A stretch of 64,000 nt of DNA from Burkholderia territorii (lineage in GTDB: Bacteria > Pseudomonadota > Gammaproteobacteria > Burkholderiales > Burkholderiaceae). The notes beneath the pieces are model-generated. The model was not told the DNA's origin. It ran no database searches and was given only the letters and a program-made list of their open reading frames with translations. Below are positions 26,663-34,638 of this stretch, in pieces; the stretch's first letter is position 1; every line of letters starts with the position of its first letter. The DNA is taken from positions 558,001-622,000 of the forward strand of contig NZ_CADFEJ010000002.1 of the NCBI RefSeq assembly GCF_902833055.1, in the 5' to 3' direction. Position numbers and translations under genes: made by a program.

Positions 26663-26876
26663 CGCGCGTTCGCGGCGCGTCGATTCGACGCAACGGAGGC
26701 GTTCATTTGCCGGCACGTCCTGTGATGTGCGGGACGTAAATCGCCGTCCCCGTCGCTTTTCCCGCCCGTTGCGCGAGCGCAGCTCCGACGAATGGTGCGT
26801 GATACGGAGTGCGATGTGAACCGGGCGGCCGCCGGTACACCGGGACGGGCCGCTCGGGTCGCCTTCGCGCGTCGCT

Positions 26877-27767
26877 TCAGCTCTCGAATTCCTGCCGGAA
26901 CAGCTCGACCAGCATCTCCGCCGCGAGCGACAGCGGTGCGTCGCGCAGCTTGAGAATGCCAAGCGTCAGCGGCGGGAGCGCCATGCGCAGCGGTATCCGG
27001 CTTGCCTGCGTGCCGTAAGGCTCGACGTCGAGCATGCCGGCCGGACATGCGAGCAACGCGTCGCTGCGCGTCATCAGGTTCCAGCCCACGCCAAACGAGC
27101 TGATCCTGACGATGGAGGTCGGGAGTGCATGCCGCGTTCTCCGCAGATGGTCGAGCCAGTTGCTGTGCTGGCTGCCTGGCGACAGGTTCATGACCCACGT
27201 GCAGTCGACGAGCTGATCCCATTCGGTGGCGGTCGCGCGCGGATGCCCGCGCCGGCATGCCACCACGATTTCCAGTCTTTTCAGCGGTTCGAACTGAAAC
27301 TCGCTGCCGATTTCCTCTTCCGCCGGCGCTGCCACCGCAAAATCAATCGAGCCGTCGCGCATCGCGTGCACGATGTGCGGCATCATCCCTTCCTCGACCG
27401 CGAGATTCGCGAGCGGCATGCGCCTGCGAAAGCGCTCGATCACTGCAGGCAGCACACCGATAAACACGATCGGCGTCACGGCGACCGAGACCCGTCCATG
27501 CTTGCCGCCGAGAATCTGCCGGATATCCTGGCGAGCCAGCGCGAGTTGCGCATGAGCGAGCCGCGCCCGCACGGTGAGTTGCTGGCCGCATTCCGTCAGC
27601 GTGACGCCGCGCGTACTGCGCGATATCAGCGGGGCTTCCAGGTCCTGCTCCAGTTCACGGATCGCCTTCGTGACCGCGGCTTGGCTCAAGTGGAGCTGTC
27701 GTGCCGCGCCGCGAATGCTGCCGGTTTCGACCAGCGCAAGCCACGCTTTCAAGTGGTGATCCTTCAT
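26877..27767 (-). CDS. LysR-family regulator (amidase/uptake cluster)
   Basis: A 296-residue LTTR beginning MKDHHLKAWLALVETGSIRGAA, with recognition helix SQAAVTKAIRELEQDLE. GGAAGGAGA precedes the chosen ATG at 27767. An upstream in-frame ATG adds an unlikely basic extension. The C-terminal half follows the usual two-lobe effector domain. It is divergent from the amidase-DUF3311-symporter-porin genes, with 285 bp between the starts, and is the obvious candidate to control them. Confidence 0.93.
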   Translation of the reverse strand: MKDHHLKAWLALVETGSIRGAARQLHLSQAAVTKAIRELEQDLEAPLISRSTRGVTLTECGQQLTVRARLAHAQLALARQDIRQILGGKHGRVSVAVTPIVFIGVLPAVIERFRRRMPLANLAVEEGMMPHIVHAMRDGSIDFAVAAPAEEEIGSEFQFEPLKRLEIVVACRRGHPRATATEWDQLVDCTWVMNLSPGSQHSNWLDHLRRTRHALPTSIVRISSFGVGWNLMTRSDALLACPAGMLDVEPYGTQASRIPLRMALPPLTLGILKLRDAPLSLAAEMLVELFRQEFES

Positions 27768-28052
27768 GTCTCCTTCCGCGCGTCTGTTTTCCGGCGTGCA
27801 ACGCCGTGCCATGGCTGTTGACCGGACGCTCTGTCGTTCGAATCGGATTCTAGCCGGTAACCCGTCTGACGTACCTCATCGGCGCCACGGCGACGCGATT
27901 CATCCGGCGGCGGCACTGACAACTTGTGGTTGTCTTCGCCGAGAAGCGTTCGTCTTATGCGATCAAAACTGGCCGGTTAGTCTTTCTTCGTCGTGAGTCC
28001 GCGTCGGGTATTCGCGGCGATCCATTCGATGAAGAACAAGGAGGAGCAACAC

Positions 28053-29483
28053 GTGGAACAGCAACTGTGGCGCCTGAGCGCGACCGAGATGACGGCGCTC
28101 GTCACGCGCCGGGACGTCTCTTCGAAGGAACTCGTGCAGAGTTGCCTGCAGCGGCTCGAGGACGTCAATCCCCGGATCAACGCCATCGTCGACGTGCTCG
28201 CGGACAGTGCATTGTCGGCCGCCGCGGCAGCCGATGACGCGATCGCGCGACGCGAGCCGATCGGCCCGTTGCATGGCGTACCGGTCACCGTGAAGGTGAA
28301 CGTCGACATGGCCGGCTTCGCGACGACAAACGGCGTGCAAGCCTTCCGGGATCTCGTCGCGCGCGAGGACAGCCCCGTGGTGTCGAACCTGCGCAAGGCA
28401 GGCGCCATCATCATCGGGCGAAACAACGCGCCGGCATTCTCGTATCGCTGGTTCACCGACAACGACCTCTACGGCCGCACGCTCAATCCGTGGCATCCGG
28501 GGCTGACGCCAGGCGGCTCGAGCGGCGGTGCCGCCGCAGCCGTCGCGGCGGGCATCGGCCCGATCGCACACGGCAACGATCTCGGCGGATCGATCCGCTA
28601 CCCGGCCTACGCGTGCGGCGTCGCCGGGTTGCGACCGACGACGGGACGCGTTCCGGCCTACAATCCGACCCAGCCGACGGACCGGACACTCGCTGTCCAG
28701 CTCGCGTCGGTCCAGGGGCCGCTGGCGCGCACGATCGGCGACCTGCGTCTGGCGCTGTCGGCGATGGCCGCGGGCGACTCGCGCGACGCGTGGTGGATGC
28801 CCGTCGCACCGACCGGCGGCGATGCATCGTTTCCCGCGCGCGTGGCCGTCTGTGCGTCGCTCCCGGGCGTGCCGGCCGACGACGCGGTGACCGACGCGGT
28901 GCGTCAGGCTGCCAGCTGGCTCGAAGATGCGGGATGCGTGGTCGAGGAGGTCGTTCCGCCGAGGCTGAACGAAGCGAGCGAACTCTGGCTTGCCCTGGTC
29001 ACCAGCGAGGCGATGGCGGGGCTGGGCAAGACGATCGAAACGTACGGCGACCAAGCGATTCGCACCACGTTCGCGAGCCAGCGCCGCGCCGCGCCGCAGC
29101 TGGACATGGCGGGCTACATGAACGGTCTTGCGCAACGCACGGGCCTGCTGCGCGAATGGCAGGCGTTTTTCCAGCAGTACCCGTTGTTGCTGATGCCCGT
29201 TTCGTGCCAGCGTCCGTTCGCCATCGACGAGGATCGGCGAGGCGACGCCGCGTTCCGGCGCATCCTCGACGCGCAAGGCCCGTTGCTCGCGACGGCGCTC
29301 CTCGGCCTGCCGGGGCTGTCCGTGCCGACCGGGGTTCGCGAGGGCGTGCCGACGGGGGTTCAGATCGTCGCGGGCCGGTTCCAGGAAGCGCTGTGTCTCG
29401 CGGCCGGCGAAGCGATCGAGAGCCGCGCGGGCACCTGCACGCCGATCGATCCGGTCGACGCTGCACTGCACGAGGCGCGATAG
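28053..29483 (+). CDS. Amidase (amidase-signature family)
   Basis: A 476-residue amidase-signature hydrolase. The Ser-cisSer-Lys triad is K81 (VTVKVN), S156 (PGGSSGG) and S180 (LGGSIR). It would cleave a carboxamide, releasing ammonia or an amine. The best start is GTG 28053, with AAGGAGG nine bases upstream (28038-28044). ATG 28029 is in frame but contains that ribosome site inside the coding region. The gene is the first of four genes leading to uptake proteins, and a LysR gene is divergent. The substrate is unknown. An aryl/alkyl amide that enters through the porin and symporter fits. Confidence 0.9.
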   Translation: MEQQLWRLSATEMTALVTRRDVSSKELVQSCLQRLEDVNPRINAIVDVLADSALSAAAAADDAIARREPIGPLHGVPVTVKVNVDMAGFATTNGVQAFRDLVAREDSPVVSNLRKAGAIIIGRNNAPAFSYRWFTDNDLYGRTLNPWHPGLTPGGSSGGAAAAVAAGIGPIAHGNDLGGSIRYPAYACGVAGLRPTTGRVPAYNPTQPTDRTLAVQLASVQGPLARTIGDLRLALSAMAAGDSRDAWWMPVAPTGGDASFPARVAVCASLPGVPADDAVTDAVRQAASWLEDAGCVVEEVVPPRLNEASELWLALVTSEAMAGLGKTIETYGDQAIRTTFASQRRAAPQLDMAGYMNGLAQRTGLLREWQAFFQQYPLLLMPVSCQRPFAIDEDRRGDAAFRRILDAQGPLLATALLGLPGLSVPTGVREGVPTGVQIVAGRFQEALCLAAGEAIESRAGTCTPIDPVDAALHEAR

Positions 29484-29487
29484 ATCC

Positions 29488-29697
29488 ATGGTCAAGTTCC
29501 TGATCGGCCTCGCCGTGCCTTATCTCGGCGTGTTGGGCTTGCTGCCCTGGGTCTCGTCCGTCGATGCCTACGTGTTCGGCGTGCCGTTCGTCTACGCGTG
29601 GATGTTCGCGTGGTTCGTCCTGACGTCCGCGTGCCTGTTCGTCTGCTGGCGCTGTTTCGACAAGCCGGCGGCCGATGCGGCCCGGCTCGAAGTCTGA
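29488..29697 (+). CDS. DUF3311 small membrane protein, symporter partner
   Basis: A 69-residue protein with two hydrophobic helices (GLAVPYLGVLGLLPWV and VYAWMFAWFVLTSACLFVCW), the typical DUF3311 size and layout. DUF3311 proteins are commonly encoded just before sodium:solute symporters, as here. It starts four bases after the amidase stop and ends 16 bp before the symporter ATG. A small accessory subunit role is inferred from genomic pairing. The biochemical role is not established. Confidence 0.88.
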   Translation: MVKFLIGLAVPYLGVLGLLPWVSSVDAYVFGVPFVYAWMFAWFVLTSACLFVCWRCFDKPAADAARLEV

Positions 29698-29713
29698 TTT
29701 CCCGGGGGCATAC

Positions 29714-31105
29714 ATGTCGACAGTGGTATTCGTGGGGTTCGTCATCCTGTCGTTCTGCCTCGCGCTTTACTCGCGCCGTGGCGTGGGCAAGCAGAGCGTG
29801 CACGACTTCTTCGTCGCTTCGCGGCAATTCGGCGCTTTTCTCGTCTTCTTCCTGGCGGCGGGCGAGATCTACAGCGTCGCAACGATGGTTGGCTTCGCGG
29901 GCGGCATCTATGCGAAAGGGCCGACCTACGGCGTCTGGTTTCTCGGCTACATCCTGCTCGCGTATCCGCTGGGCTATTTTCTGGGGCCGATGATCTGGAA
30001 AGCGGGGCAGCGCTACAACGCGATTACGCTCGCGGACCTGTTCGGCGGCTATTTCCGCAGCCGCTCGATCGAACTCGTCGTCGCGCTGTCGTCGATCCTG
30101 TTTCTCCTGCCGATGGCCCAATTGCAGTTCACGGGTCTCATTGCCGCGTTTCGCGGGATCGGCTGGCAGTTCGAGCCGCTGCACATGGTACTGATCGCCG
30201 GTGTGCTCGCGTTCGCCTACATCATGATCGCCGGGATCCGTTCGTCGGCCTACGTGGCGGTGTTGAAGGACATCCTGATGGTCCTGGCGATCGTGGCGAC
30301 GGGCCTGGCCGTAGCCGGACATGTCGGCGTGAAGGAGGTTTTCCACGCGGCAAGCCTGCGCGTCGGCAATCAGATGAACGCGGAGCAGCTTCGTTTTGCG
30401 ATGAGCACGATCCTGCTGCAGTCGCTCGGCTTCCTCGCGATGCCGTTCGGCGTGCAGATGTTCTTCACCGCGAAAAGCGCCGACACGATCCGGCGATCCC
30501 AGATCGCGATGCCGCTATACATGCTGATGTATCCGTTCCTCGTGATCGCCGCGTATTACGCGATCAGTCAGAACGTACACCTGCATTCACCGAACGAGGC
30601 GTTCTTCGTCGCGGCGAATGCCCTGCTGCCGTCCTGGCTGATCGGACTCGTTGCCGCCGCCGCCGCACTCTCCGGTTTGCTCGTGCTGACCAGCATGTGT
30701 CTCGCGATCGGGCCCATCGTGAGCCGCAACCTGCTGCCCTCGCTTCCGGCGCAGCGGCAGACAGGCGCGGCGAAGATCGTCATCTTCGTCTATCTGGCGA
30801 TATCCATCGCGATGACGTCTTCGACGCCGACGCTGATGCTCACGCTGATCAACGTCACGTACTACGGCGTCGCTCAGTTCTTCCCCGGCTTGATCGCGGT
30901 GCTGTTCTCGCTGCGTGTCCGGCCGCTGGCAGTGACGGCAGGCATGCTCGTCGGTCAGGCTCTCGCATTGATGTTGTATCTGGAAAAGTTCCAGCTCGGT
31001 GGCATCAATCTCGGGTTGCCCTGTCTCGCCGCAAACGTGGCCGTCGTCGCGGCGGTCCATTACCTGCTCGGCGCAGCCACGCCCCGCCCGGTAGTGTCGC
31101 GGTAA
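29714..31105 (+). CDS. Sodium:solute symporter (SSS family)
   Basis: A 463-residue polytopic transporter with 12-13 hydrophobic segments. The N-terminus VGKQSVHDFFVASRQFG followed by a helix starting FLVFFLAAGEIYS resembles SSS-family helix 1 regions. ITLADLFGGYFRSRSIELVVAL is the expected helix-2/3 junction. It carries out Na+-driven uptake in family members. The upstream DUF3311 gene is its typical companion and the amidase gene suggests an amide or organic acid substrate. The start ATG 29714 follows a GGGGG stretch. Confidence 0.88.
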   Translation: MSTVVFVGFVILSFCLALYSRRGVGKQSVHDFFVASRQFGAFLVFFLAAGEIYSVATMVGFAGGIYAKGPTYGVWFLGYILLAYPLGYFLGPMIWKAGQRYNAITLADLFGGYFRSRSIELVVALSSILFLLPMAQLQFTGLIAAFRGIGWQFEPLHMVLIAGVLAFAYIMIAGIRSSAYVAVLKDILMVLAIVATGLAVAGHVGVKEVFHAASLRVGNQMNAEQLRFAMSTILLQSLGFLAMPFGVQMFFTAKSADTIRRSQIAMPLYMLMYPFLVIAAYYAISQNVHLHSPNEAFFVAANALLPSWLIGLVAAAAALSGLLVLTSMCLAIGPIVSRNLLPSLPAQRQTGAAKIVIFVYLAISIAMTSSTPTLMLTLINVTYYGVAQFFPGLIAVLFSLRVRPLAVTAGMLVGQALALMLYLEKFQLGGINLGLPCLAANVAVVAAVHYLLGAATPRPVVSR

Positions 31106-31266
31106 GCGCGCCGGCCTCGACGCGCCCGATCGACTGGCAGTCGTCACGCGGTCGACGGCGCGTCGCTACTCTCCGTCACCATCGAACACGGCCAGTTCCA
31201 CCGGCCTGCATCGGTCGGCCGGAAATCCAGCGCGTTCGCATTCGCTCAGGCTTCGCCAATTGTCAT

Positions 31267-32298
31267 ATGAAATGCTTCGCATTCCTTCTTTTATCGTCGA
31301 TTTCAGGATTGGCGACGGCACAAGGGGCCGTGACCTTGTACGGTGTCGTCGACACGGGGTTTCAATTTCTGACCAACGCCGATGACACGGGACATCGATC
31401 GGTCGGGATTGCGCAGAGCGCATATTTGCCGTCCCGCGTCGGCCTCAGGGGCGTGGAAGAGCTGGGCAGCGAGCTGAAGGCCGTGTTCCAACTGGAGAAC
31501 GGCTTCAACTCGGCGACCGGGGCAATGATCGTGGCCGATACGCCTTTCAATCGACAGGCGTGGGTCGGCCTTGACGGGACCCTCGGGAAGATGACGTTCG
31601 GACGCCAGTACAGCGTGCAGTTCGACAGGGGGATTTACTACGATCCGACCTATTTCGCGGCCTACTCCGCTCTCGCCCTCAATGCCATCCCGCAGGCGAC
31701 GATCCGCGTGAACAACTCGGTGAAGTTTACGTCGCATCGGCTTGCGGGCTTCACGACCGAAGCCATGTACGGCTTCGGCCAGCAGATGCCCGGCAACACG
31801 TCGGCCGGGCGGTATATCGGCGCCGCGCTCGAATATACGGCCAATCGCTTCACGACGACTGCGACGGTCGAGCAGATGGACGGCACGGTTTCGGCGGCGA
31901 GCGATCTTTCGTCCCGCGTCGACCGGCGCTACGCGTTCGCCGCGCGCTACAACGCGCCGACGTGGGCGGTGATGGCCAACGTCACCCGGATTACGGGCGA
32001 CCTGCAATTGACGCCGCGCGGCACCGTGTACTGGCTGGCCGGCAACATGTTCGTCACGCCCACGGTTCAGGTGTATGCGATCGGCGGCCGCTACGATTAC
32101 CAGGGCCGCGTGGAGCATCCGATGATCTTCGTGGCGGGAACGCTCTACGTGCTGTCCAAGCGCACGTTGCTTTATGTGAACGTCGGCACCGCGCGGAACC
32201 AGGGAGGCAGTTCGCTCGGCGTGAACAGTTACGCGTCCGTCGGGCAGCCTGGCCGGAGCCAGCTCGGTGTCTCGTTCGGTGTCGATCAGAAGTTCTAG
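31267..32298 (+). CDS. Gram-negative porin of the amidase cluster
   Basis: A 343-residue porin. The signal peptide is residues 1-18 (SISGLATA), followed by QGAVTLYGVVDTGF, the standard beta-proteobacterial mature start. GLRGVEELGSELKAVFQLENGF and NRQAWVGLDG are conserved porin segments. It ends in Phe (FGVDQKF). It is about 40 residues shorter than the other porin in this window, mostly in loops. It lies 161 bp after the symporter gene and likely admits that pathway's substrate across the outer membrane. Confidence 0.92.
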   Translation: MKCFAFLLLSSISGLATAQGAVTLYGVVDTGFQFLTNADDTGHRSVGIAQSAYLPSRVGLRGVEELGSELKAVFQLENGFNSATGAMIVADTPFNRQAWVGLDGTLGKMTFGRQYSVQFDRGIYYDPTYFAAYSALALNAIPQATIRVNNSVKFTSHRLAGFTTEAMYGFGQQMPGNTSAGRYIGAALEYTANRFTTTATVEQMDGTVSAASDLSSRVDRRYAFAARYNAPTWAVMANVTRITGDLQLTPRGTVYWLAGNMFVTPTVQVYAIGGRYDYQGRVEHPMIFVAGTLYVLSKRTLLYVNVGTARNQGGSSLGVNSYASVGQPGRSQLGVSFGVDQKF

Positions 32299-32391
32299 GC
32301 GGCCCGGCATGGCGGGACGGCCGGACCGGACGAAGGCGGGTCGACGACCCGGCAATCTGCCACCAGCTCATGCGGAGCGGCTTATCCCCGT

Positions 32392-32982
32392 TCAGGACGG
32401 CTGCCGCATCGATTCCGGATCGACCGTCCGGCTCTTCGCGGACTGCCCGTCCCGCAGATCCTTGTACCAGAAGAGGGCGACTTCCCCGTCGTTCGCGCCG
32501 TCGGCGTACAGGAAGCGGTCGTGTCCGCCGATGACGAAGCCGGCGCGCGCGTACGTGCAGCAGGCCGCGACGTTGTTCGCCTGCGTTTCCAGCCGCATGA
32601 AGCCGAAGCCGCGGTTGCGCGCCCACGCTTCCGCGGCCGCCAGCAGGAACTGGCCGATCCCTTGGCGCCGGCAATCGCGGTCGACCGCGAGTTCCGCGAT
32701 CTCGGCCATCCCGTTCCAGCTTTCGGTGATTGCGATGAATCCCGCGAGGCGCCCGCCCGCGCTCGCGCGGAACAGCGCGGTGCCGCCGGACGCCTCGCGC
32801 GCCCAGCCGGCCGGATCGAAGCCGTAGTCCTTGCGCCGCACGGGCAGCGCGCGCAAGTCGAGCAGATCCTGGTACGGCGCATTCAGCTCCCACGCGATCT
32901 CGAACGAAAAGTCGCATCCGTTCAGTTCGTCGGCGGGCAGATCGACCGCCTGTTCGATGCTGATGTGCTCGGCTCGGTGCAT
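32392..32982 (-). CDS. GNAT acetyltransferase, streptothricin-acetyltransferase-like
   Basis: A 196-residue GNAT enzyme. The acetyl-CoA site is CRRQGIGQFLLAAAEAWA (motif A, R/QxxGxG type), preceded by IAELAVDRD. The stretch SWNGMAEI, LETQANNVAACCTYARAGFVIGG and EVALFWYKDL match the streptothricin acetyltransferase (SatA) pattern closely. SatA-type enzymes acetylate the beta-lysine of streptothricin. The start at 32982 opens MHRAEHISIEQ. It is convergent with the porin. Whether it confers resistance or acetylates a different amine is not clear from sequence. Confidence 0.8.
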   Translation of the reverse strand: MHRAEHISIEQAVDLPADELNGCDFSFEIAWELNAPYQDLLDLRALPVRRKDYGFDPAGWAREASGGTALFRASAGGRLAGFIAITESWNGMAEIAELAVDRDCRRQGIGQFLLAAAEAWARNRGFGFMRLETQANNVAACCTYARAGFVIGGHDRFLYADGANDGEVALFWYKDLRDGQSAKSRTVDPESMRQPS

Positions 32983-33620
32983 GTGTCGGTGTCCTGTCTT
33001 CAGCGGGATTGCCGGGTGTTCTTTCCGGGGCGAGCGCCGTCGCGTCGCGGCGGGTTGGATCGCGCCCGTTCCAGTGTCGAATTGCTGCGCTCGCACAATG
33101 CTTCCCCCCGCGGCGCGGTTCAACGCCCGATTATGCGGGATATCGGCGCGGGCGCCGCACCTGGAACGCGCATGCAACGTCGCGATGCATCGGCACCGCC
33201 CGCGATATATTCAGCGCTGCATATCGAAACGACGAGCGATTGGACGCTCCGGATTCAGCAGCACGGGAGCATCGAGTTGAATTCGATGTGGCGGGAGCAA
33301 CCCGAAGAGAGGGGAGACGCGAGGCCGAGTGGTTCGCTGGGCAGGTACGGGCGCGGAGTCGAGGCACATTGATACACGAACTCCCCCGGATTTTGCGAGC
33401 ACGCCGACGCGGTATCACGGCTGGCTGAATGAGGATCGGGCTCCGCCGTGTTGGCGCGTGGCGGCCGATGAAGCCGTCTGGAGTCAAGCAGTCGGCGAAA
33501 CAGGTGCCGTGTGGAGTCGATATGCCAGTCTTGGTGTTCGTTCGTCCTCCGCATGAGTGCGCACGGGTGGCGCACTCATGCGGTTGCATCGCGAAGACCG
33601 GCGCGACTCGCGACATCGCA
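32983..33620. other. Intergenic region with a 13-bp perfect inverted repeat
   Basis: No gene supported across about 640 bp. The most evident structure is a perfect hairpin: arms CGCATGAGTGCGC (33550-33562) and GCGCACTCATGCG (33570-33582) with a 7-base loop. There is no T-run on either side, so it is not a classical terminator. It lies 39 bases downstream of the antitoxin stop on the minus strand and might still end that transcript or protect its 3' end. A reverse-strand frame over 33131-33616 is open but Arg/Ser-rich. Confidence 0.55.
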
Positions 33621-34016
33621 TCATGGCTTTCCAGACTGGCTCGATGGCAGTTCGATCAGGTCATCGACAGGAACATCAAGTGCGCTGGCCAGCTTCGACA
33701 TCGCGTCAGTAGTGCCAACACGCTGACGGGTTTCCAACTGGCTGAGATAGGGCTTGCTGATCCCCGCTCGTGCTGCAAGCACGTCTTGGGTCATGCGGCG
33801 ATGATTGCGCCACGCGCGAACGGGATGATCGCCTGCCAGTTCGGCATCGAGTACGGCGGCCGGGATGCGGTGGCCGTCGTCGCTTGCCTTGGCGTGCGCG
33901 AACAGCGCTTCATCTTCGAGATCTTCCAGCAGGCCCTTCACGCGGTCCCACAGTTCGATCGGAACCACCGCAAAGGCTCGGTGGCCGTCCTGCTCGATAA
34001 ATTGAACTTCGGTCAT
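33621..34016 (-). CDS. XRE-family antitoxin (HigA-like)
   Basis: A 131-residue protein. The C-terminal HTH_3 domain is at about 66-123 (RAWRNHRRMTQDVLAARAGISKPYLSQLETRQR read in pieces). The N-terminal half (VQFIEQDGHRAFAVVPIELWDRVKGLLED) resembles the antitoxin segment that contacts the RelE-fold toxin. Its ATG overlaps the end of the toxin frame as ATGA. It would neutralise the toxin and bind the palindrome upstream of the toxin gene. It is full length even though the toxin is disrupted. Confidence 0.88.
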   Translation of the reverse strand: MTEVQFIEQDGHRAFAVVPIELWDRVKGLLEDLEDEALFAHAKASDDGHRIPAAVLDAELAGDHPVRAWRNHRRMTQDVLAARAGISKPYLSQLETRQRVGTTDAMSKLASALDVPVDDLIELPSSQSGKP

Positions 34017-34269
34017 TTGTAGGCACCTCCACGGGGTTTGACGGCCAGCACAATGATTACAACGCGGCCATCTTCGATTTCATACAACACGCGCCAATCT
34101 CCCACTCGGAGCCGGTAGCCGGGCTGGCCCGCCAGCTTCTTCGCGTTCGGATTCGGTGCGTAGGGATCGGCGCCAGTACGTCGATCTTTGCCCGAATCGT
34201 CACCGAAATATTGCGCGGCATCGCCTTGAGGGCTTGGGCGGCTTGTTTGGTGAATTCGATCGAGTACAT
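34013..34269 (-). pseudogene. RelE/HigB-type toxin with a single-base frameshift
   Basis: The first part reads MYSIEFTKQAAQALKAMP and continues as far as KIDVLA, a RelE-family start. Then the frame shifts by one base near 34169-34176. In the continuing frame, a full RelE-like C-terminus is seen: DPYAPNPNAKKLAGQPGYRL, then VGDWRVLYEIEDGR and VKPRGGAYK, ending exactly in the ATGA overlap with the antitoxin. Without the shift the protein would be about 84-85 residues. As written, the first frame stops at 34057 after a meaningless tail. Possible explanations are a true inactivating deletion, a sequencing error, or ribosomal frameshifting. Confidence 0.82.
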
Positions 34270-34275
34270 AGCCCG

Positions 34276-34298
34276 ATTGTTAGCAAATTGCTAACAAT
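34276..34298. promoter_or_regulatory. Toxin-antitoxin operator palindrome
   Basis: ATTGTTAGCAA, a central A, then TTGCTAACAAT: a perfect palindrome with 11-base arms starting seven bases upstream of the toxin ATG. Palindromes of this GTTAGC/GCTAAC type are typical operators for HigA-like antitoxins. A candidate minus-strand promoter overlaps it: TTTGCA (-35-like) and TAACAA (-10-like), separated by about 18 bases. Confidence 0.75.
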
Positions 34299-34638
34299 AA
34301 TGCAAACAAAGTTAGCTGAGGTTTGGCGCGTGGCGCGACAACCGATAAAGCCCGCAGGCACTGTGGAAGGTGTTCGTCGTCGCGAAGGCGGTTACATGAG
34401 AAATGCCCGGGACCATCGGAACCAAGCTCGGCGTCGTCCGAGCCGAGCACGAAGGCGGCGCTGGCGCGACCTTCGTTCACGGCGACCATCCGGACATGCA
34501 CGCATGCACGTGCGCCCGCACGCGCCGCGCGTCATTCACGGCCGGTCGTGCCGCACCGGCGCACCACCGGATGCGCGGGCATCGCCCTGTACGAATCAGC
34601 GGCGACGCGCGCCGCGAACGCGCGTCGCCTGCCGCTCG
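34299..34638. other. Intergenic region between the toxin-antitoxin promoter and phospholipase C
   Basis: About 340 bp. The part next to the operator is AT-richer and contains a further GTTAGC half site at about 34310. The rest returns to high GC with no supported ORF or T-run terminator. Confidence 0.4.

Noticed and set aside
33131..33616. Minus-strand frame of 161 codons between GNAT and antitoxin
   Set aside because: Arg/Ser-rich, no ribosome site and no domain. The perfect hairpin inside it argues for non-coding sequence.
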